From the NCBI GenBank assembly GCA_900767875.1, contig CAAGAT010000089.1:1-9437 (forward strand): 9,437 nucleotides of DNA, given 5' to 3'. The position numbers and the translations under genes are program-made. Of this stretch, positions 1 to 7,300 are shown one piece after another (the first letter of the stretch is position 1; the number at the start of each line of letters is the position of its first letter). The DNA is from an uncultured Sutterella sp. (GTDB taxonomy: Bacteria > Pseudomonadota > Gammaproteobacteria > Burkholderiales > Burkholderiaceae_F). A model generated the notes under the pieces. The model was given only the letters and a program-made list of their open reading frames with translations, did no database searches and had not been told where the DNA came from.

Positions 1-1110
1 TAGCGTGAACTTGCCTTCATCGGCGTTGACGATGCCGAGGGTGCTACCCGTCTTAAAGGCAACCGTACCGTTCACAAGCGGAGCGGTCCCGGTCGCGGCA
101 TTCTGGTCAACAACAAGCGCCGAGTTAGTTGCCACCGTCAGGCTGCCGGCCGTACCGGAAAGACTCGAACCACTGGTAGCACTTGCATCGGCGATAACCA
201 TACCGGTAGAAGAAATGGCGATCGGTGTTGCAACGACGACGGCGGCGCCCGTAGCGCTAGCACCCCACGTGGTTACATTTTCAACCATCTTCTGAGCCGT
301 AGCCAGATCAGTACCAAAAGCGAAGAAGCTGTTCCGACCTGCGGCAACGGTACCGTTGATATCTCCAGAAACTTCAGCAACAGCCATGCCGGAAGCGTTA
401 GACACAGTGTTCAGACTAGGATCGGTGCTCCAGGACGGATCAGCGAAAACGATTGAACCAGCCTTCGAAGAGAACTTGTTGACCTTTACAAGCCCCTGAG
501 CCTGATCATTGCCGACGAGAACAGAAGCGCCGTCCTCGGCAACAAGATCAGTCACATCCAAAGAGGCAGTCTTGAGGATCTCCGGTGCGGTTGCAGCCAG
601 CACGGAACCGACTGCAAGCGTAGCGTTCTTAACCGTAATAGCGTCGGCCGTTGCTTCAACTTCGTGCAAATTGAGAACAGCGGGCTTCACCGTCGAACCT
701 TCAACATTAACGCTACTGAGAGTAGCCTTGTTATTGGCTTTTACAGTTCCCGTGCCTTCGTTGGCAACAATGTTGACCGTACCCTGAATCTTGAAATTAT
801 CAGCACCGCCAGAAATATCATTGCCGCCCTGAGTCGGGAGCGTCACTTCTGCGGAAGCCGGAATATTCATGATCGTGGAGCCCGTTTCATCAGGCTTCTT
901 CGGAGCTACATACAAAGATGCATTATCAAGCTTCAAGGTCAGTCCCTTGTAGGCGTCAGCCAAAGACGAGAGGCCAGCAGAACTGTATGTGAAGCTGTCG
1001 ATGACAGAAAGCGTGCCGCCTTCTTGGGCATTTACCTTCAACTTGCCGTTGGCGCCATCGAGGACCGAAATCTTGGCTCCATTGGCTTCTTGCTCGGAGA
1101 ACTCGGTGAC
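1..1110 (-). CDS. Autotransporter-type surface adhesin fragment, 5' end cut by IS
   Basis: The minus strand is open for 370 codons from position 1110 to the left edge, beginning VTEFSEQEANGAK and including GTVNIVANEGTGTVKANN. The product is rich in Ala, Thr, Val, Ser, Gly and Asn, has no Cys, and alternates short hydrophobic strands with turns, as in beta-helical passenger domains of autotransporter or haemagglutinin-like adhesins. No signal peptide is present because the 5' end is missing: the reading frame meets the IS end exactly at 1110/1111. It then continues meaninglessly into the IS as far as a TAG at 1159-1161. A C-terminal beta-barrel, if there is one, lies beyond the window. By family knowledge such proteins are exported to the outer surface for attachment or biofilm. 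The exact family is not recognised. With no promoter, start or signal sequence the copy is probably dead. Plus-strand frames here are shadows. Confidence 0.6.
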
Positions 1111-1129
1111 TGTCAAGTGATCTTTCCGC
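1111..1129 (+). repeat. IS terminal inverted repeat, distal to orfB
   Basis: The sequence TGTCAAGTGATCTTTCCGC matches the opposite IS end at 16 of 19 positions. It begins with the TG expected of IS3-family termini. Read outward on the minus strand it contains TTGACA, a consensus -35 hexamer pointing into the adhesin fragment. Confidence 0.8.
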
Positions 1130-1401
1130 GATTTGCTTAAAATTAGGGTTATTCCCAACTAACGGTTAAACATGCTACCCGCGCGGCCGTAAGGCCTTCA
1201 GCCTGTGGGGATCGCTCGCCGCTGGGCAGTCCGGGGAAAGATGATTCTTTCCCCGGCTGCGCCGCGGATTTTGCGATCCTCTGCCGCGTCAAGCCGCTGC
1301 ACGCCAATGAACGGCTTCCTCCCCGCTGCGCGGGTCCCCTCCATTAAATGGCGCTCCGGGCTTGACCCGTTCAGCAACCTCGCCCGCGCCGTCTCTCCGG
1401 G
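1130..1401. other. Long non-coding tail of the IS with nested hairpins
   Basis: No convincing gene lies between the orfB stop and the IS end. The stretch is highly structured. A perfect 10-bp hairpin, CCGGGGAAAG (1231-1240) with CTTTCCCCGG (1247-1256) and a 6-nt loop, sits inside a second 9-bp stem, GGGGATCGC (1207-1215) with GCGATCCTC (1273-1281, one G-T pair). A small GGCC-GTAA-GGCC hairpin lies at 1185-1196. No T-run follows on either strand, so this is not an ordinary intrinsic terminator. It could be an mRNA 3' structure protecting or limiting transposase expression, a folded RNA, or a protein-binding site. The structure is seen; the role is unknown. Confidence 0.5.
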
Positions 1402-2412
1402 TCATGCCGACGCCTCCTCAAGCTGCCCGTTGTTGGGGTTCAGATACACCGCGTTGATCGGGCTACAGTCCAGCGTGCGGCCCTGCACCCAACGGTTCGG
1501 ATTGAGCTTGCGCGCCTGCTGCATCGTCCGAGCCCGCCGGCGCAGGATTTCCTTATCCTCGCCTCGGTGCCGCGAGCCGGGGGTCACCATGCGGATGCCG
1601 CGGTGGCGGTGGTGCTCGTTGTAGTACTCGACGAAGCCGTCGATCCATCGCTGGGCGTGGGCGACATCCTCAAAGCCGTCGCGCGGGTAGAGGTACTCGC
1701 CGCTGTACTTGAGCGTGCGGAACAGCGATTCCGAGTACGGGTTGTCGTTGCTCACGCGAGGCCGGCTGTGTGAGAACTGCACACCGTGACTGGCCAGCAC
1801 TGCCAGCGTCTTGTCGGCCTTCATGCTCGAGCCGTTATCCGAGTGCACGACAAGCTGGCCCGGCGCAATGCCGTTCTTTTCGAAGGCATCCTTGAGAAAA
1901 CCCGCGGCAAACTGTGCGTTGTCGGCGCTGTAGACCCGAGCGCTGATAATGGCGCGGCTGTAGATGTCGACAATTACGTATGCATAATAAAACATCCCTG
2001 TGTAGCGGCTCGTTCGCAGGTAGGTGATGTCCCATGTCCAGACCTCGTTGGGCCTGCCGGCGCTGTAGGACGTCGGCTTGGAGCGCAGGCGCGCCGCGCG
2101 TGTAGGCGTGCGCTTGCCCATGAGCTTGGCCTCGCGGAAAATGCGGTAGAGCGTGGACAGCGAGCACAAGTAGAGCCCCTCCTCATCGAGCAGCTTGTAA
2201 AAGGCTTGGGGCAGGCTGAGGTCGCACACATCGAGCTGACAGAATCGTTCAATGATCCTGTCTTTTTCTTCCTTTGCATACTGGAGCGGGCTCGTGAAAT
2301 CCTTGCGATCCAGCCGTCCGTCCCCCTCGGGCGCATGCTTCCAATTGCGGAACGTCCGTCCCGTCAGTCCGATGGCTTCTGCGGCCTTCTCCTGCGACAG
2401 GCCAAGACGCAT
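1402..2412 (-). CDS. IS3-family transposase OrfB, DDE integrase core
   Basis: This 336-residue product is the catalytic half of the transposase, which cuts and joins the IS ends. Residues 1-27 resemble a helix-turn-helix (LSQEKAAEAIGLTGRTFRNWK). An HTH_21-like linker follows, then an rve integrase core with the triad D128 (TWDIT), D192 (HSDNG) and E228 (YSESLFRTLK). D192 and E228 are separated by 35 residues, the DD(35)E spacing of the family. A YNEHHRHRGI motif follows E228, as is usual in IS3 transposases. The ATG at 2412 is only the first Met. The same frame is open upstream through the end of orfA, so the real product is probably an OrfAB fusion of about 526 residues made by -1 frameshifting. 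Apparently intact. Confidence 0.9.
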   Translation of the reverse strand: MRLGLSQEKAAEAIGLTGRTFRNWKHAPEGDGRLDRKDFTSPLQYAKEEKDRIIERFCQLDVCDLSLPQAFYKLLDEEGLYLCSLSTLYRIFREAKLMGKRTPTRAARLRSKPTSYSAGRPNEVWTWDITYLRTSRYTGMFYYAYVIVDIYSRAIISARVYSADNAQFAAGFLKDAFEKNGIAPGQLVVHSDNGSSMKADKTLAVLASHGVQFSHSRPRVSNDNPYSESLFRTLKYSGEYLYPRDGFEDVAHAQRWIDGFVEYYNEHHRHRGIRMVTPGSRHRGEDKEILRRRARTMQQARKLNPNRWVQGRTLDCSPINAVYLNPNNGQLEEASA

Positions 2413-2459
2413 GCCTTCTTCAATCAGCTCACAGGCTTTACGGCGATCTGAGGCACTGA

Positions 2460-2981
2460 TCAGCTTTCCTTGTCCCCCCAGACCGCCTGGGCTTTTTTTG
2501 CTAAAACCAGCATCGTGGCGGTTTCAGACAGAGCCTTGTCCTTGCGGGCGATCTCACGTGTAGCCTTATCCAAATCCGTTTTGGTGCGCCGGTGCTCGTT
2601 CTTCTCGTTCGTCAGCTCGTCGGCATTGCATGCGTTGGGGTGCTTGGCAAACCAAGCCTCCCACTCGCTGACGCTGGCCGCGAGGATGCCGTGCTTGCGG
2701 CAGTACGCGCCGAACGTGGTCTCGTCGACGTTGCCCTTCATGACGACGGCCCCGTAGGCCTGAAGGTAGCTCATCCCCTTGGGGAGCCTGAGTTTATCCA
2801 TGGTGACCGGTGCTCCGTTGTGCTCGCCCGCGTCAGTCTGAACTGCCGCCAGCGCTTTGCGTTTCCATTCGTACAGTGTGAATTCCGACACGTCGTACTG
2901 CTCGGCAGCCTCTCTTACACTGAGCTCCTTGGCCAGCAGTCGGGACACGACCTTGTTCCTAAATTCCTCTGAGTATCGCAT
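2460..2981 (-). CDS. IS3-family transposase OrfA, DNA-binding subunit
   Basis: This 173-residue product starts MRYSEEFRNKVVSRLLAK. Residues 1-45 form a helix-turn-helix typical of IS3/IS911 OrfA, which binds the IS ends and represses or directs OrfAB. A second helix-turn-helix-like segment lies at about 84-112 (ETTFGAYCRKHGILAASVSEWEAWF region, shown here only by its location and character). A charged probable coiled coil at about 121-163 would support multimerisation. I chose the ATG at 2981. A longer frame would begin at a TTG at 3032 inside and across the inverted repeat, which is unlikely as a start. The gene is longer than many OrfA genes (about 100 residues) because of the middle domain. 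It ends 47 bp before the first Met of OrfB, and the A7 slippery run lies in its last codons. Confidence 0.85.
   Translation of the reverse strand: MRYSEEFRNKVVSRLLAKELSVREAAEQYDVSEFTLYEWKRKALAAVQTDAGEHNGAPVTMDKLRLPKGMSYLQAYGAVVMKGNVDETTFGAYCRKHGILAASVSEWEAWFAKHPNACNADELTNEKNEHRRTKTDLDKATREIARKDKALSETATMLVLAKKAQAVWGDKES
2493..2499 (-). promoter_or_regulatory. Programmed -1 frameshift site (A7) joining orfA and orfB
   Basis: On the minus strand seven A residues occur as gcA AAA AAA Gcc in the orfA frame, a good A-AAA-AAA slippery heptamer at Lys162-Lys163. Slipping back by one nucleotide enters a frame with no stop for 27 codons before the orfB Met, giving a fused OrfAB. This is the known IS3-family strategy for limiting active transposase. 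A G6 run about 14 nt further on might contribute. No downstream stimulatory structure was worked out. Confidence 0.7.
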
Positions 2982-3012
2982 TTTCCAGGGTTCCTTTGTG
3001 GTGTTGGAAGAT

Positions 3013-3031
3013 GCGGAAAGATATTTTGACA
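3013..3031 (-). repeat. IS terminal inverted repeat, upstream of orfA
   Basis: On the minus strand it reads TGTCAAAATATCTTTCCGC, the partner of the repeat at 1111-1129. The orfA start codon lies 32 bp inside it. On the plus strand its last six bases are TTGACA, facing cas1. Confidence 0.8.
3026..3031 (+). promoter_or_regulatory. Outward-facing consensus -35 hexamer in the IS end
   Basis: TTGACA is a perfect sigma-70 -35 element lying at the very edge of the IS and pointing at cas1, 85 bp upstream of its ATG. No good -10 is found at 16-18 bp; the nearest candidates (TTTAGA at 3054, TAGACT at 3068) are poorly spaced. A hybrid promoter is therefore possible but not shown. Confidence 0.3.
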
Positions 3032-3116
3032 ATTAATGGTAGCCTCAAGCGGGTTTAGAGACTTCTGTAGACTTGGTGAAAAGGAATAAAAGGTTTTAAA
3101 CGGCCTTAGACAACGA
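3032..3116 (+). promoter_or_regulatory. Upstream region of cas1
   Basis: This 85-bp non-coding stretch between the IS end and the cas1 ATG must hold the native 5' region of the operon unless that was removed by the IS. It is AT-rich in its second half (AAAAGGAATAAAAGG at 3078-3092). No convincing promoter or close Shine-Dalgarno sequence was found. Confidence 0.3.
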
Positions 3117-4193
3117 ATGGAAGATTGCCTTTCTTTGGAGTCCGGTCAGCATCCGGATTTTATTTGGACATGGAAAAGCAATTCGCGCAGCGCGAAGGTG
3201 AGTTTGTGGCTACCGTATTTTTCAAACGTTGAAAAGATTCCCCGCACCAAAACCTGGCACTTTACCTACAACGGCGGTGAGTTTGCGATTGACCTGGCCA
3301 AGGTGGACTTCATTATGTTCTACGGGGCCTCGGGCACATTGCCGCTGGATTTTCTCGATGCCCTCTCGCAGCACCGTATTCCTCTGATCGTGCACCGCCG
3401 CTACCAGCCGCGGCCCTACGTGTTCTATCCGGCCGGCATCGGAGACGACGCCGATTTGCTGACGGCTCAGATTCTGGTACGTCGTCACTCCCAGAAGAAA
3501 ACCTATGTGGCCAAAACGCTGATTCGCAGCCGACTGGAGCGATTCAAACCGACCATTGATGTGCAGCCCCTGATTTTCAGAAAGCTCATGCGGGCTGCGA
3601 CGGTTGCCGACGTGCGGCAGATTGAGGCGCAGACCACGGCCCGCTACTGGCAGGCTTGGTTTGACGCGCTGGGTGTTGAGGAGAGCCGTCGCGAAGACGG
3701 GCCGCTCAAGGCCGCGTTGGATGCCGGTTCGAAGTTTCTTTACGGCATTGTGCTTCGCTGGGTGCTCTTTCACAAACTCTCGCCGTGCCACGGGTTCCTA
3801 CATGAGCCGACGAGCTACCCCTCCCTGGCCTATGACCTCATGGAACCGTACCGCTACATGATCGAGGACAGCGTGGCCGCAGCCTTCCGGGCCGTAGGCG
3901 CCTCGGGAGACGAGAAAAAGCTGGTGGCCGCCTCGATCAATGAACTGAAAAAGGCGCTCGATACCGTGGTGTACGTGCCGGCCACACGCCAGTACGTGCG
4001 GCGCAAGAATCTGCTGCACGGCGTCGTGTTGGCTTTGCGGGCGTATTTGCTCAACGAGCAATACAGGCTTGTGCTGCCGACCGAGGGAGTCAGGAAAGGG
4101 GGAAGACCGCCGAAGATCGGTTATCGGCTGCCGGGAACGACAAGGGAAGACAAAAGGGAAAGAAACGAAGAGAAGAGAAGAGAAGAGAAGTGA
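3117..4193 (+). CDS. cas1: Cas1 spacer integrase of a type V-C CRISPR system
   Basis: This 358-residue product is the DNA integrase that inserts new spacers at the leader-repeat junction. An N-terminal beta domain (about 1-85) precedes the helical catalytic domain. Candidate metal ligands are E170 (RQIEAQTTARYW), H229 (HGFLHEP) and D240 (LAYDLMEPYR), which match the Glu, His and Asp of the Cas1 family in order and context. No cas2, cas4 or other adaptation gene is nearby. In described type V-C systems Cas1 acts without Cas2 as a mini-integrase for spacers of about 18 bp, which fits the array here. The last 19 residues form a Lys/Arg/Glu tail encoded by a pentanucleotide tandem repeat, an unusual ending. 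The ATG at 3117 is the only start that keeps the whole beta domain. The ribosome site is weak. cas12c follows after a 126-bp gap. Confidence 0.92.
   Translation: MEDCLSLESGQHPDFIWTWKSNSRSAKVSLWLPYFSNVEKIPRTKTWHFTYNGGEFAIDLAKVDFIMFYGASGTLPLDFLDALSQHRIPLIVHRRYQPRPYVFYPAGIGDDADLLTAQILVRRHSQKKTYVAKTLIRSRLERFKPTIDVQPLIFRKLMRAATVADVRQIEAQTTARYWQAWFDALGVEESRREDGPLKAALDAGSKFLYGIVLRWVLFHKLSPCHGFLHEPTSYPSLAYDLMEPYRYMIEDSVAAAFRAVGASGDEKKLVAASINELKKALDTVVYVPATRQYVRRKNLLHGVVLALRAYLLNEQYRLVLPTEGVRKGGRPPKIGYRLPGTTREDKRERNEEKRREEK
4171..4190 (+). repeat. AGAAG pentanucleotide tandem repeat at the cas1 3' end
   Basis: Four perfect AGAAG units abut the TGA stop, preceded by a partial unit CGAAG at 4166-4170. 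Because the unit is not a multiple of three, gain or loss of one copy would shift the frame in the last few codons. One of the other frames stays open to a TAA near 4243. Confidence 0.7.
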
Positions 4194-4197
4194 GGGT

Positions 4198-4286
4198 AGT
4201 TGTTAGGCATCGACCCTCGGCGATGCCCGAACGGCCAAGGTAAGGAGATTCGCAAGCGAATGGTCCAACAGCCGAACGGGGTTTGA
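4198..4286 (-). ncRNA. Candidate tracrRNA/scoutRNA with split anti-repeat
   Basis: Read on the minus strand, this region starts with CTTCAAACCCC and ends with CCTAACAACT. The first block pairs with repeat positions 14-24 (one bulged U) and the second pairs perfectly with positions 6-15, in the order needed for one antiparallel duplex with the crRNA repeat. About 70 nt lie between the blocks. They hold a CGAAT/ATTCG hairpin (4248-4261), a 7-bp GGCATCG/CGATGCC hairpin (4206-4227) and a possible CGGC/GCCG closing stem (4232-4235 with 4271-4274). A promoter (TTTCCA, 17 bp, TATACT) would start RNA at about 4285, at the first block. Type V-C effectors are known to need a small partner RNA. Ends are estimates. 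The same sequence on the plus strand could instead be a repeat-derived element upstream of cas12c. Confidence 0.5.
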
Positions 4287-4291
4287 AGTTC

Positions 4292-4320
4292 AGTATAACG
4301 CTTTCGAAGAAAATTGGAAA
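4292..4320 (-). promoter_or_regulatory. Predicted sigma-70 promoter for the antisense candidate RNA
   Basis: On the minus strand TTTCCA (4320-4315; 4 of 6 to consensus) is followed after exactly 17 bp by TATACT (4297-4292; 5 of 6). The predicted start is near 4285, where the anti-repeat begins. On the plus strand the overlapping TATAAC at 4294-4299 could serve as a -10 for cas12c, but its -35 is poor, so the minus-strand reading is better. Confidence 0.45.
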
Positions 4321-7300
4321 TGCATCAAAAGTTAAAACTGCGCGATCTGGCATCGGGGCAAACCTTGCGCAACTATCGGCACCGACTCGCGGGCTTTACC
4401 CAAGCCAAGGATTCCATTCTGACGAGCAAATTCAAGCTCGAACTGCCGCAGGGCTGCACCTTTGCCGGCACCGGGCAGGCGTTCGATGTCTTTAAAACAA
4501 CGTACGAAGTGATTGAAGGATGTCAAAAGGGATCGCTGACGTATTTCCTTTTTGCCGTGGTGTTGTCGGGTTTTCGGATTTTGGCGACGGCGCCGGAAGC
4601 GGCCGGGTTTGCCGCGCGCCATGCCTACGATGAGCAAGGCTTTCAGAAAGCGGTGATCCAGGCCGTGGGAGTGCCGCTGAAGGACTTTACCGTTGAAAAG
4701 ATCCTCAAGCGTTTGAACACCCTCCCTCGCACCGGTAAAGACGGTAAAAAGAAAGATTTTGTCGAGTGCGATATTGCGTCCGAATACCGCAAATCGTTGT
4801 GCGGCATGCTCCCCAAGGGGGCGCGGGCCGACGTCGTGGATCGGATTTTTGCGAGAATCGCTCAGGAGTTGGCACAGAACTTCAAGGCCTGGATCGAACT
4901 CAAGAACAACCTTGCCGACGCCTGCGAGTGTGTCGACAGGGCTCTGGAGGGCGTCGGAGAGTTTCCGAGCCTTCGGGGAATGGTTGAGCAGGAAACGGTA
5001 TCGTTGCCGAAAAATTCGACGATTGTGTTTGACCGGAAGGTTCCGTTCTTCGAGCTGACTCCGCAAACCGCCGCTTGGGCTCCCTATGCTGCGGTTTCCA
5101 CGATCCTGGGCTATGAGGAGAAGGATCCCACGACCGATCCCGGAAAATTTGTGACAGATCACCTGGTGACCGTCAATTCCAACGGGCTGTCCTGGCTCTT
5201 TAATCTGGGGCTCAAGCTTTTTCAGAACAACAACGCCGCCGAGCTTTGCCGTCTGTTTGATGTGCCGCCGGAGGAAATTGCACGGGTCGAACAGGTACGG
5301 GAGGCCGCGCTGGCGATCCCCGAGCAGGCTTTGTTTTTCAAAAACGAGCGACCGTTCGGCTACCACGAATTCCGTACGACGTTCGGTGGTCATATCTCGA
5401 GCTGGACGTCCAACTACATCAACAGACTCAAGGAGCTCAAGACGCTCGTTGATCTGCTCGGCGACACCCTGCCGTTGCCGGAATTTCGGATGGACGGCAA
5501 GGACTTTCTGGAGACGACGGACTGCAAACGCTCGGAAATCGAGGTGCTGTGTAAGGCCTATGCCGAGCAAAAGCCGCGCATTGAAACGGCGCTGAAAAAT
5601 CTGCTCGGCGCCGATGCCGGCGCAGTGGGGGACGACGTTGCCTGCGTGGTCGATTTTTCCGCACTCGTCAATCGACTCTATTCCGTCCGTGAGCAGATCA
5701 AAAATGCGCTTGAGCAGGCCAAAAAGTACGACGAGTCCGAATGGCAGGGGCTCGGCGAGCAGATTCAAAAGGACTTCGCTCTTTGGGACAAACTCGACCG
5801 ACTGCCCAAGCTCAACAAGATGACGGGCGGGGTGCCCGACATTGAGGCGGAAATCGCGCAGACGCTTGAAACCTTTGAGCGGGTGCGCGCCGGGCAGCTT
5901 GAACACTTCAATGCGCTGATGGATTGGGTTCGTGCCGAAGCTCTGACGGTTGACGTTCCCGCATCCGTTGCGCAGGATGAAAAAGAAAAGGCGGGCAAGC
6001 GCTTTGCCGACAAGATTGATGCCGACGAGCTGGCGCTGCGGCGCATCCTGCAGCGTCTGGCCCGTGTGGTGCAGGACCGCTTTGATGCCTGCGCCGCGGA
6101 CGTCAAGCAGTGGTTCAAAACGCAGGGCATCTTTGCGCAGGAAAAGGACGCCAACAAGTTTTTCTGCAACCGTGAAGGGCACCTGTATGTTTCGCCCTTC
6201 AGTACGGGGCGCCATCAGGCCTATGCCATGGGAGCGGACGTGCTCAGAAACGGCAAGCGGGTCTGGGAGAGCTTTGTGGCCTTTGCCAAGGAGAAAGAGC
6301 AGGCTTATCCGGCCTATTCCGAAGCGGCCGAGACTCTGCTACGCCTGCAGGGGCTCGTGATCGGCATGACCGTGGCGGCTCTGCCGCGGGCGGTTCCGTC
6401 TGACCTGGCGGCCCTGCACCTAACCGAGGCTGTGCAGGCCGAATCGGCGCCTGAGGGACTGCGGCTGCAGATGCGCCAGGGCCAGGTGACGCCGGCCGTT
6501 CTTTCCAAGGTCTTCAACACCTATTCGAGTCTGATGAGCGGCGCGCTGATCGTGCTGCGCCGCACGCGGTTTTTCTTGCGGACGAAGTTCATTTGGGTCG
6601 GCAATACATCGCTCGTTTATGTGCCCAAGACCAACACCTGGAAGATGCCCAAAGCCCGCTATGAAGGCTCCGCGCTTTGGAAGGAAATTTTTGACAGCGG
6701 CCTGATCGTGTGGGCGAACGACAACGAAGTCGACGTCCCGGCTACCTTTGAGCGTGTCGCCGAGGCGTGGCGCCCGGAAAAGGCCTGGATGCGCGAACTG
6801 CTTCACCAGCTTCCGCACGACTGGTGTTACGAGCTCTCGGCCAAGCAAGACCGCAAGGCAATCCGCCGGGAGGATCTTGTCTGCGGTTTGTGCCTGAGTA
6901 AAGACGGCAGCAAGGGCACGAAAATCGCCCCCCAGACCTTTAACCGTAAAACACTGGCTCGTCTGATCGGGCCGAGCGCCTTTAAGGAACGGCTCAACGC
7001 TTTGCTTCTGCACAAGGATTCGACGGTGGGCGACATGAACCTTTTGGCCGACCAGGAATACAACCAGAAGGTGCTTGCCGACGGGGCGATATTCACCAGG
7101 GGTAAGCTCGAGCTCTCCTTGGCCATCCCGATGAAGACGCCCGTGGTCGGGGCCGATGAGTCCGTTCCCGCGCCTTTTAAGAGAGTGCTGTCGGTGGACC
7201 AAGGGGAAATCGGTTTTGCCTATGCGGTTTTCGATTTGGGCGAGGCGGGTAACGCCAAAGCCCTTCCGATCGCCACCGGAACCGTTTACGTGCCCTCCTT

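Larger units (their letters stand above)
1111..3031 (-). mobile_element. IS3-family insertion sequence, about 1.92 kb
   Basis: The ends are a near-perfect 19-bp inverted repeat: TGTCAAGTGATCTTTCCGC at 1111-1129, and the reverse complement of TGTCAAAATATCTTTCCGC at 3013-3031, with 16 of 19 matches and three adjacent differences. Between them on the minus strand lie orfA and a DDE-type orfB in the -1 frame, the classic IS3 arrangement. The element is longer than most IS3 members (typically 1.2-1.6 kb) because about 270 bp of non-coding, GC-rich, hairpin-forming sequence separate the orfB stop from the left end. Flanking bases (GAC on the left, ATT on the right) do not form a target-site duplication. 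One flank is adhesin coding sequence and the other is the CRISPR locus, so this is not a simple insertion into one gene. Both ORFs look intact, so the element may still be mobile. Confidence 0.85.

Noticed and set aside
664..1140. A 158-codon plus-strand frame, and two smaller ones at 5-295 and 509-787.
   Set aside because: They are shadows of the minus-strand adhesin frame, whose composition looks like a real surface protein.
1231..1256. The perfect hairpin downstream of orfB as a transposase terminator.
   Set aside because: No T-run follows the stem on the minus strand.
4332..6215. A 627-codon minus-strand open frame opposite cas12c.
   Set aside because: It is antisense to a well-conserved Cas12c and its predicted protein has no recognisable domain; long antisense frames are common opposite GC-rich genes.
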